Below, piece after piece: positions 57,606 through 64,000 of a stretch of 64,000 bases of DNA. The notes under the pieces are model-generated. The model was not told the DNA's origin. It saw only the letters and a program-made list of their open reading frames with translations, and made no database searches. Position 1 is the stretch's first letter; the number at the start of each line of letters is the position of its first letter. Position numbers and translations under genes: made by a program. Source of the stretch: CAYMKL01 sp964390805 (GTDB lineage: Bacteria > Chloroflexota > Anaerolineae > VGOG01); assembly GCA_964390805.1 (NCBI GenBank), contig CAYMKL010000017.1, positions 13,287-77,286 on the forward strand, given 5' to 3'.

Positions 57606-58982
57606 TCAGTCCCCGGCCACCGGCAGGGTGAAAGTGAAAACGGTGCCCTGTCCAACTTCGCTTTCCACCTCGATCCGCCCACCGTGAGCCTCCACCAGTT
57701 GCCTGGCGATGGCCAGCCCCAGCCCCGTCCCACCCGTGGCCCGCGACCGCGACTTGTCGGCCCGATAGAATCGCTCGAAGATATAGGGTAGGTGCTCAGA
57801 GGGGATGCCCTCGCCGGTGTCACTGATGCTGAGCCCAACCTCCGATTCCCTCGCTCCTTCGACTGTAAGCGAAGCGGCCTCAGGACACCGCCTGGCCGAG
57901 ATGACGACCTGCCCGCCTGAGGGCGTGTGGATCAAGGCATTGCTCAACAGGTTGCCTAATACCTGCCCGATCCGCTGGGGATCAACGTTCACCAGGGGCA
58001 GATCCTCCGGCAGGTCAGCCTGCAAGGCGATCCCCTTGGCCGCCGCCTGGGCACGGGCAGCATCCGTGGCTTTATTCACCAAGTCGGCCGGGGCCACCGG
58101 TTGGCGTTCCAGCCTGAGCTGCCCCGCTTCGGCCAGAGCCAGCTCCTGCAGATCATCCACCAGGCGGTTCAGGAGCATGGCCTCTTCATGGAGGGAGTCA
58201 ATGACTTCCCGCTTCGGTTCAACTACGCCGTCCTGCAGGGCCTCCAGATAGCCCTGGATGTTGGAAAGGGGAGTGCGTAGCTCGTGGGCCACGTCGCTCA
58301 CCATGTTGCGACGCAACTCTTCCAGACGGTTCAGCCCATCGGCCATGGCGTTAAAGGCCCGGGCTAGTTCGCCAAGCTCGTCGTCGGATTGCACCTCCAC
58401 CCGCTGGCTCAGGTCACCCTTCTCCATCTGGCGAGCGGCGGCGGTCAGAGTCTCCACCGGCTTCAGGATGCGGCGCGAAAGGCCCAGCGTGAGGAGCACA
58501 GCGGCCACGCCAGCGACCCCAGCGGCCAGCAGCAAAGTGCGGTTGATGCCGGCCAAGAATGCCTCTCTCTGAGGATCATCAGCCGGGCCCAGAGGGTTGG
58601 TGTAGACAACGCCCACCGGCACTCCACGAAGACCGATAACAGCAACCGGCTCAGCCCAGTCCTGCCCCGCGGTCTGTCCCACCAGCTTATTCGCGGAGTC
58701 GGCGACGATCTGCCCCCCTCCATCGGCCAGGACGATCCGCTCCCCCGTTATCTGTCCCATCTGCTCCACCAGGGGTTGAACGCCAGGCCAGCCTCGGTTC
58801 TTGCCATAGTACCCGGCCAAGAACACTTCGAACCGCTGGTGGCGAATCATCCCGCCGCGCTCCACGTAGCGCCGGAACTCGCCGGTGGTGGCCTGGCTGG
58901 CGAAGAAGGCCACCATCCCCACAGCCACCACGATCACTACGATCAACGCCACGAGCACTCGAAAGCGCAAACTGTGGAACAT
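57606..58982 (-). CDS. Sensor histidine kinase
   Basis: A 458-residue membrane kinase from ATG 58982 (MFHSLRFRVLVALIV) behind GAGGAGTG. Two membrane helices enclose an extracytoplasmic sensor of about 130 residues. Then HAMP (SRRILKPVETLTAAARQMEK), the phospho-accepting DVAHELRTPLSNIQG (His near residue 240), the N box NLLSNALIHTP, and G boxes SDTGEGIP and GGTGLGLAIARQL. It forms a pair with the regulator just upstream. The gene for the exporter at 59956 lies before them, so the pair may sense cell-envelope stress (inference). Confidence 0.95.
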   Translation of the reverse strand: MFHSLRFRVLVALIVVIVVAVGMVAFFASQATTGEFRRYVERGGMIRHQRFEVFLAGYYGKNRGWPGVQPLVEQMGQITGERIVLADGGGQIVADSANKLVGQTAGQDWAEPVAVIGLRGVPVGVVYTNPLGPADDPQREAFLAGINRTLLLAAGVAGVAAVLLTLGLSRRILKPVETLTAAARQMEKGDLSQRVEVQSDDELGELARAFNAMADGLNRLEELRRNMVSDVAHELRTPLSNIQGYLEALQDGVVEPKREVIDSLHEEAMLLNRLVDDLQELALAEAGQLRLERQPVAPADLVNKATDAARAQAAAKGIALQADLPEDLPLVNVDPQRIGQVLGNLLSNALIHTPSGGQVVISARRCPEAASLTVEGARESEVGLSISDTGEGIPSEHLPYIFERFYRADKSRSRATGGTGLGLAIARQLVEAHGGRIEVESEVGQGTVFTFTLPVAGD

Positions 58983-58983
58983 A

Positions 58984-59676
58984 TCACTCCTCAGCGAATT
59001 TGTAGCCCACGCCGTAGACTGTCTTGATGTAGGTCGGGTTCTTGCGATCAGGCTCAATCTTCCGGCGCAGGTTCATCACGTGGACATCTACCGTGCGCTC
59101 GAACCCCTCGAAGTCGTAGCCGAAGACCCGGTCCAGCAGCTCCAGCCGGCTGAAGGCCCTCCCCCGCTCCCTGATGAGCACCTCCAGCAGCTTGAACTCA
59201 CTGGGGGTAAGGCCGACGGGTTCCCCCCCTATCTGAACCTGGTGGCGAACGAAATCCACCAGCAGATCGCCGAAGCGCAACTCTGAGGGCCCTTCGCACT
59301 CCTCTTCGCCGGCTCGACGCAGCACCGCCCTCACTCTGGCCAACAACTCACGGGGACTGAAGGGCTTGGTCACGTAGTCATCGGCCCCCAGGTCCAGGCC
59401 GATGAGCTTGTCCGTTTCGGTGGTCTTGGCTGTGAGCATGATGATGGGCACCTTATTGCCCTCGCCCCGCAGCACACGGCAGACGTCTAGCCCATCCATG
59501 CCCGGCAGCATCAGGTCCAGCACCAAGAGGTCCGCCCGCTTCTGCCGGGCCAACTCCAGGGCCTGTAGGCCGTCGTAAGCAACCGACACCCGGTAGCCAT
59601 CCTTTTCCAGGTAGACCCGCACCAGGTCTACGATCTTCCGATCGTCGTCCACTACCAGAATCTTACGGCTTAACAT
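58984..59676 (-). CDS. OmpR-family response regulator
   Basis: A 230-residue regulator. The receiver domain has the acidic pocket DDD at 10-12, phospho-acceptor Asp54 in LLVLDLMLPGMDG, Thr in MLTAK and Lys in DYVTKPF. The C-terminal winged helix has VGLTPSEFKLLEVLIRERG and the wing KNPTYIKTVYGVGYKF. It ends one base before the kinase start. A long palindrome (59864-59920) lies upstream. Confidence 0.96.
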   Translation of the reverse strand: MLSRKILVVDDDRKIVDLVRVYLEKDGYRVSVAYDGLQALELARQKRADLLVLDLMLPGMDGLDVCRVLRGEGNKVPIIMLTAKTTETDKLIGLDLGADDYVTKPFSPRELLARVRAVLRRAGEEECEGPSELRFGDLLVDFVRHQVQIGGEPVGLTPSEFKLLEVLIRERGRAFSRLELLDRVFGYDFEGFERTVDVHVMNLRRKIEPDRKNPTYIKTVYGVGYKFAEE

Positions 59677-59863
59677 TTTCTTACCACCAAGCTATGCTCT
59701 CCACAGGTAGAGCATCGAGGAATACCCCCACACCAGACAAAAAGGAGCCGGAAACGCTTCAACAGTTGAGGACTCCTCAACTTGCTCCATCGCACCCCGG
59801 CATCCTCGTGTTCCCATTTTACCACAGAGCCGGAGATAATCAACCGACGTATCTGCTCACCTT

Positions 59864-59920
59864 ATGCTCGCAGCGGACCCTGGTCCGCTGAGGCCGCTGG
59901 ACCAGGGTCCAGCGAGAGCA
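59864..59920. repeat. Long imperfect palindrome between permease and regulator genes
   Basis: GGACCCTGGTCC and GGACCAGGGTCC cores, each self-complementary, are flanked by TGCTCGC- and GCGAGAGCA-like ends, so a long stem or two smaller hairpins can form. It lies just after the permease stop. No T-run; it may still end or process the exporter mRNA. I see no clear promoter for the regulator in the rest of 59677-59955. Confidence 0.6.
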
Positions 59921-59955
59921 GGCGAGTAGTTATCTGACTGAGACTGTACGCCAGG

Positions 59956-61185
59956 CTACTCATACCGCAGCGCATCAATCGGATGCAATGCAGCCGCTCG
60001 GCTGGCCGGATAGAGGCCGAAGAAGAGGCCCACGGCGATGGACACGCTCAGGGCCATGATCACGCTGTCGGGGGTGACCAGGGCGCGAGTGCTCCCCATC
60101 AGAGGAGCGACGACCTGCGCACCGGCGTAACCAGCCAGGACGCCGATCAGCCCTCCTAGAAGAGTGAGCACAATTGCCTCTACCAGGAATTGAGTCATGA
60201 TGTCTCGCCGCTTGGCTCCCACCGCCTTGCGGATGCCGATCTCGCGTGTTCGTTCCGTCACCGAGACTAGCATGATGTTCATAACGCCGATGCCCCCCAC
60301 CACCAGAGAAATGGCAGCGATGCTGCCCAGGAGCACTGTAAAAGTCTCCGTGGTCTCCTGCACCGTCTCCACCATCTGCGTCTGATTCTGGATCATGAAG
60401 TCATCGTCCTGACTGGATGTCAGGCCGTGGCTGGCTCGCAGGATGGCAGCCAGCTCGGCCTCGGCCCGGTCCAATTGGTCTGCGGAGACCACCTGCACGT
60501 TGATGTTCTCCAACGACGTGTTGCCCGCCCCACCAAACTTGAGCTGCGCCGTGCTCAAAGGGATGAACACCTGGTCGTCCGCGCTCTGGAAACCAGTGCT
60601 CCCCTTGGCAGCCATGATGCCTACCACCTGGTAGTTCTGGCGGTTGATCTTAACCGTCTTGCCCAGGGGGTCAACCAGGTCCCCAAAGAGCTCCTCCACT
60701 ACCGTCGCCCCCAGGACGACCACCTTGGCGCGATTGGTGAGATCCAGGCTCTCAATGAAGCGGCCCCGTTCTACCTGCCAGTTGGCCACCGTCAGGTACG
60801 CCGGAGTGACCCCCAGCACCGTCGTCTGGTAGTTCTCGCCACTGTAGGCCACCTGTTGACCCCGTGCTGAGTACTCCGGCGCAATGGCAGAGATGGAACT
60901 GGCCAGAGAAGCGATGGCCTCCACATCGTCGTTGGTCAGGGTCGCGGCACTGGCGCTCCCGAAGGATATGCCACGGAAAAACATCATTCCCGGCGAGATG
61001 GTCAGCATGTTGGCCCCCAGGCTCTCGAACCGTTCCGCCACCTGGGCCTGGGCGCCAGCGCCGACGGCCACCAGCGCGATGACGGCTCCCACGCCGATGA
61101 TGATGCCCAGCATGGTCAGCCCGGAGCGCAGCTTGTTGGCTATCAGAGCCTGCAGAGCCACTCTCATGCTGGCGATGATGTTCAT
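59956..61185 (-). CDS. MacB-type ABC transporter permease
   Basis: A 409-residue permease of the MacB/LolC fold. The first helix (LTMLGIIIGVGAVIALVAVG) is followed by a periplasmic domain of about 220 residues and three C-terminal helices (GIGVMNIMLVSVTERTREIG, ...). The REIGIRKAVGAKRRDI coupling helix and the C-terminal ASRAAALHPIDALRYE are typical. It overlaps the adaptor stop as ATGA. The ATPase that should energise it is not encoded in the operon. Confidence 0.93.
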   Translation of the reverse strand: MNIIASMRVALQALIANKLRSGLTMLGIIIGVGAVIALVAVGAGAQAQVAERFESLGANMLTISPGMMFFRGISFGSASAATLTNDDVEAIASLASSISAIAPEYSARGQQVAYSGENYQTTVLGVTPAYLTVANWQVERGRFIESLDLTNRAKVVVLGATVVEELFGDLVDPLGKTVKINRQNYQVVGIMAAKGSTGFQSADDQVFIPLSTAQLKFGGAGNTSLENINVQVVSADQLDRAEAELAAILRASHGLTSSQDDDFMIQNQTQMVETVQETTETFTVLLGSIAAISLVVGGIGVMNIMLVSVTERTREIGIRKAVGAKRRDIMTQFLVEAIVLTLLGGLIGVLAGYAGAQVVAPLMGSTRALVTPDSVIMALSVSIAVGLFFGLYPASRAAALHPIDALRYE

Positions 61186-63419
61186 GGCCTCATCCTCCCA
61201 GCACCCATAATGATGTTGCCACCCCCACCCCCAAAGCCAAAGAATTGTTCCTGTGAAGCCTGATACTCGACCACCACCTGATCCCCTTCGATCAGCCCCG
61301 ACACAATCTCGACATACGTACCGTCGCTCAGCCCCACCTGCACCTGAGTGGCCGCAGCCGGGCCTTCCGGCGAGTCCTGCACCATCACCACCTGGCCCTC
61401 CTCGCTCTGCTGCACGGCCATGGCCGGCACCAACAGAGCATTCTCACGTCGCCCGACCACGACCTCCAGATTGGCCGTCATGCCCGTTTTGAGGGCCACG
61501 TCCTCCGCCCCCTCCAGGCTGACGGGCACCTCGTAGGTCAGGATGTTCTGCGAGAGTTTTCCTTGTAACGGCACCTCCAGCACTTCGCCCCAGAAACGCT
61601 TACCGGGAAAAGCATCGAAAGTGGCCTCCACCTCCTGGCCGATCTCTACCAGGCTGATGTCCGTCTCGTCCACGATGGCCCGCACCCGCAGGTTCGTCAG
61701 GTCGGCCAGGGTGACCACAATGTTGGTGGACGAGACCAGGTCTCCCACCTCGGCTCCAACTGAGATGACCGTGCCGTCAAAGGGAGCCACCATCGTCGCC
61801 GCCGCTAGCGCGGCCTGGGCCTCCTCCAGGGTCGCCTGGGCGCTGACGACCTTGGCCTGGGTCACCTCAATGTCATTGGGGTCGGGGCCGGCCTCGATCT
61901 CAGCCAGGGTGTCCTGGGCCTTGGCCAGATTGTACTCGGCCTGGGTCACCTGGGCCTCGGCGCGGGCCACCTCCGAAGGGTCGGAGCCGGCCTCGATCTC
62001 AGCCAGGGTGTTCTGGGCCTTGGCCAGGTTGTACTCCGCCTGGGCCACCTGGGCCTCGGCCCGGGTCACCTCCGAAGGGTCAGAGCCGGCTTCGAGGTCA
62101 GTCAGGGTGTCCTGGGCCTTGGCCAGGTTGTACTCCGCCTGGGCCACCTGGGCCTCGGCCCGGGTCACCTCCGAAGGGTCGGAGCCGGCTTCGAGGTCGG
62201 CCAGGTTCTCCTGAGCTTTGGTCAGATTGTACTCAGCCTGGGACACCTGGGTCTCGGCCCGGGTCAGATCCATGGCATCCGAGCCACCCTGGAGCTCGGC
62301 CAAGTTCTCCTGAGCGTCCTGCAACGCCTCCTCGGCCTGAGTGACCTTGTTCTGAGCATTGGCCAGGGATGATTCGGCCTGGGCCCGGGCGGATGTCAGT
62401 CTCTCCTCGGCGGCCAGCATGTTGCTGTATTCCTGGTTGAGCTTTCCTTGGTCAATCTTCCCATTCTCGAACTTTTGCTGGGCCTCCCCATAGTTGTTCC
62501 GGTACCAGTCCGCTTCGGCCTCAAGGGTACGGAGTCTCGCTGCATTGTCGGGGTCGTTTTCGACCACGGTCAATTGATTCTTGGCACTTTCCAGGTTTGC
62601 AGTCGCATCGCGGACAGCGACCTGGGCCGCCTCGATGTCCGGGTTGAGCAGGGTTTCCAGGGCCTCCTTGGCATCCTCCAGGTCTATCTCAGCCTGGGCC
62701 ACGGCCAGCTTGGCCTGAGCTAGATCAAGGTCGCTGCTGGGGTTCTGCACTTCCTCCAGGTTCTCCTCGGCCTCGGCCAGGTCTAGTTTGGCCTGGGTCA
62801 CGGCCAGCTTGGCCTGGGTCAGATCGAGCGCGGTCACCGGGTTCTGCACTTCCTCCAAGTCCTCCTTGGCCTCCTCCAGAGCGACCTCTGTCTGTTCCAC
62901 GGCCACCTTGGCCTGGGTCAGATCGAGCTCGGTCGCCGGGTTCCGCACCTCCTCCAGGTTCTCCTTGGCCTCCTCCAGAGCAACCTCCGCCTGTTCCACG
63001 GCCACTTTGGCCTGGGTCAGATCGAGTTCGGTGTAAGGGTTCTGGGCCTTATCCAGGTTGTCCTGGGCCACGGTGAGATCGGCCTCGGCCTGGATCACCG
63101 CTCGCTCCAAAGCAGTAGCGTCAATGCGAGCCACCACGTCCCCGGCCTTCACTTTCTGCCCTGGTGTGACGTTCAACTCGATCAGCTCGATTTTATTGAC
63201 GTCGAAGCTCAGATCTACCTGGCGAGGGGCGTAGACCTCTCCGGTGGGAGAGATGGCCGATACCAAGTTCCCGCGTTGCGCCGTGAACAACTGGGTCAAG
63301 TCAGTGGACTCACTGGCGCTGGTTGAGCGCCACTTTGGTACAAACACCACTCCGGCCACCACAAGAATGACAATCAGAAGGGCTGGCCACCACCTCAACA
63401 CGCGCTTTAGTCGCTGCAT
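61182..63419 (-). CDS. HlyD/MacA-type adaptor with giant repetitive coiled-coil hairpin
   Basis: A 745-residue membrane fusion protein (usual adaptors are about 350-450) from ATG 63419. An N-terminal membrane helix and a first lipoyl half-motif (GDVVARIDATALERAV) are followed by a long hairpin. Residues about 128-259 hold four 33-residue repeats starting NPxTxLDLTQAK; residues about 382-513 hold four repeats starting GSDPSEVTRAEAQV. Each repeat is 99 bases. Then the second lipoyl half (ATMVAPFDGTVISVGAEVGD), a beta barrel and a membrane-proximal domain end the chain. It couples the permease to the outside. Confidence 0.92.
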   Translation of the reverse strand: MQRLKRVLRWWPALLIVILVVAGVVFVPKWRSTSASESTDLTQLFTAQRGNLVSAISPTGEVYAPRQVDLSFDVNKIELIELNVTPGQKVKAGDVVARIDATALERAVIQAEADLTVAQDNLDKAQNPYTELDLTQAKVAVEQAEVALEEAKENLEEVRNPATELDLTQAKVAVEQTEVALEEAKEDLEEVQNPVTALDLTQAKLAVTQAKLDLAEAEENLEEVQNPSSDLDLAQAKLAVAQAEIDLEDAKEALETLLNPDIEAAQVAVRDATANLESAKNQLTVVENDPDNAARLRTLEAEADWYRNNYGEAQQKFENGKIDQGKLNQEYSNMLAAEERLTSARAQAESSLANAQNKVTQAEEALQDAQENLAELQGGSDAMDLTRAETQVSQAEYNLTKAQENLADLEAGSDPSEVTRAEAQVAQAEYNLAKAQDTLTDLEAGSDPSEVTRAEAQVAQAEYNLAKAQNTLAEIEAGSDPSEVARAEAQVTQAEYNLAKAQDTLAEIEAGPDPNDIEVTQAKVVSAQATLEEAQAALAAATMVAPFDGTVISVGAEVGDLVSSTNIVVTLADLTNLRVRAIVDETDISLVEIGQEVEATFDAFPGKRFWGEVLEVPLQGKLSQNILTYEVPVSLEGAEDVALKTGMTANLEVVVGRRENALLVPAMAVQQSEEGQVVMVQDSPEGPAAATQVQVGLSDGTYVEIVSGLIEGDQVVVEYQASQEQFFGFGGGGGNIIMGAGRMRP
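61881..62277. repeat. Four 99-base tandem repeats (descending arm of the hairpin)
   Basis: The mark TCCGAAGGGT recurs at 61972, 62071 and 62170, exactly 99 bases apart. The units encode GSDPSEVTRAEAQVAQAEYN plus 13 more residues; differences are few, so duplication is fairly recent. Confidence 0.9.
62642..63040. repeat. Four 99-base tandem repeats (ascending arm of the hairpin)
   Basis: The mark GGTTCTGCAC or a variant recurs at 62741, 62840, 62939 and 63038, exactly 99 bases apart. The units encode NPxTxLDLTQAKxAV-type 33-residue segments. Confidence 0.9.
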
Positions 63420-63420
63420 T

Positions 63421-63918
63421 TCACTCTCCCTCCTGTGGCTGGTCAAACCGGAACGCCCGCATGGACATGATGGAGCGGGCAGTGATGCCGCCGTCATCGT
63501 TTTCAGGGCCCGATACGACCACCATCTCGCCGACCTCCAGATCACCCACGTCCACCGACATGTTCTTTTCGATCATGGTCGTATCAACGGTCTGCACCCT
63601 GATGATCCCATCATCGGTGTTGATGACCACTGTATCACCCTCAATGGCCTCAATAGTGCCTCTGACGCCACCACCCAATGGTGTGGCGCCTCCCTGACCT
63701 TCCTGCTGAAACTGCCCCCTGCCGGGGAACTGGCCACCTTCTGGTAACTCGAACCCTTCTGGAAGCTCAATGCCCCGGGCTGCGAACCGCTGTTGCATGA
63801 GACCTGCCACATCCTGCTCCGCCTGAGACTTGCCATAGGTCATCCCGGCCCAAAAGGCGCCGGCCCCTACGGCCACAACGAGTAATACGACTGCTAAACC
63901 GATCCAAGTCTTCTTCAC
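63421..63918 (-). CDS. Unknown membrane-anchored protein with small beta domain
   Basis: A 165-residue protein from GTG 63918 behind AAGGAGGAG. An N-terminal membrane helix (WIGLAVVLLVVAVGAGAFWAG) is followed by a Gly/Gln/Pro-rich linker (GGQFPGRGQFQQEGQ) and a domain with RGTIEAIEGDTVVINTDDG and DVGDLEVGEMVVVSG. That pattern resembles DUF5666-type OB-like domains. It precedes the adaptor by one base and probably belongs to the exporter. Confidence 0.75.
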   Translation of the reverse strand: MKKTWIGLAVVLLVVAVGAGAFWAGMTYGKSQAEQDVAGLMQQRFAARGIELPEGFELPEGGQFPGRGQFQQEGQGGATPLGGGVRGTIEAIEGDTVVINTDDGIIRVQTVDTTMIEKNMSVDVGDLEVGEMVVVSGPENDDGGITARSIMSMRAFRFDQPQEGE

Positions 63919-64000
63919 TTTCTCCTCCTTTTCTAATTTCTAGTTCTAATTTGACAATGGCACATTATGGTGGTGCGTTGGCGTTATATGTCGCTCTCTG
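63919..64000. other. Upstream gap of the exporter operon
   Basis: Eighty-two bases without a gene. A short run of TCTAATT / TCTAGTT units (63933-63951) resembles the heptamer arrays elsewhere. I see no convincing promoter before the window ends. Confidence 0.4.

Noticed and set aside
61881..63040. 99-base repeats considered as a CRISPR or satellite array
   Set aside because: There are no spacers; the repeats are contiguous, in frame and encode amphipathic helix.
1..64000. tRNA, rRNA, riboswitch and insertion-sequence candidates
   Set aside because: I scanned the gaps for cloverleaf ends, known leader motifs and transposase-like proteins and found nothing convincing. A tRNAscan and Rfam search would settle this.

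Overview
The window is a GC-rich (roughly 60%) bacterial segment, coding almost wall to wall. It contains no rRNA, tRNA, CRISPR array or insertion sequence that I could find. Gene content points to an anaerobic or facultative bacterium of a Chloroflexota-like lineage (inference, not proof). It has a large Hdr/Etf electron-bifurcation locus, three molybdenum enzyme systems, an acyl-CoA dehydrogenase, and heptamer and REP-like repeats scattered in gaps and inside genes. Promoters are ordinary sigma-70 type: I found consensus-like -35/-10 pairs at 17-base spacing in several gaps.

1-14,489 (minus strand): one long operon reading right to left from a promoter at about 14,475. Its order is a small Hsp20-like ORF, the N-terminal half of HdrA, NuoE, NuoF, a NuoG-like domain fused to the C-terminal half of HdrA, a 1020-residue double HdrA, MvhD, an FrhB-like Fe-S protein, HdrC, HdrB, an HdrD-like protein, EtfB, EtfA, and the start of another HdrA that runs off the left edge. 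Together they look like an NADH-, ETF- and ferredoxin-linked flavin-bifurcating complex, related in parts list to the BamD-I module of class II benzoyl-CoA reductase. One hdrA appears to have been split by a nuoE-nuoF-nuoG' cassette.

14,559-21,484 (plus strand): an MFS exporter, an acyl-CoA dehydrogenase and a large alpha-2-macroglobulin lipoprotein with its thioester. 21,616-22,102 (minus): a cold-shock protein with a complete control region (terminator, 175-base leader with a hairpin, promoter).

22,176-30,236 (plus): an accessory region. It holds an unknown protein, a DUF559 nuclease-like gene between REP-like palindromes, a broken type I restriction gene (hsdR) with a YgjP-type metallopeptidase, a pair of unknown proteins, and a truncated DinB-like gene.

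30,275-34,522 (minus): a xanthine dehydrogenase-family molybdoenzyme with a CDP-alcohol phosphatidyltransferase, a lysophospholipid acyltransferase and a GDT1-type cation transporter. 35,388-40,457 (minus): a Psr/Phs-type membrane molybdoenzyme operon (catalytic subunit, TorD chaperone, Fe-S subunit, NrfD anchor) with a perfect promoter and two terminators. 40,513-42,027 (minus): GntR regulator plus slipin.

42,143-57,539 (minus): about 20 tightly packed, frequently overlapping genes that appear to be one operon under an ArsR repressor. They encode a CDF exporter, zinc ribbon protein, dihydrolipoamide dehydrogenase, GcvH-like lipoyl carrier, two DGC-cysteine proteins, OsmC, an ArsE-like thioredoxin, a MOT1-type molybdate/sulfate permease, ArsF, ArsG, a LmbE deacetylase and a three-subunit molybdenum hydroxylase. 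This is the best candidate for an undescribed redox system. 57,548-63,918 (minus): a two-component system and an ABC-type exporter (adaptor plus permease, no ATPase) whose adaptor carries a giant coiled-coil hairpin built of matching 99-base repeats.
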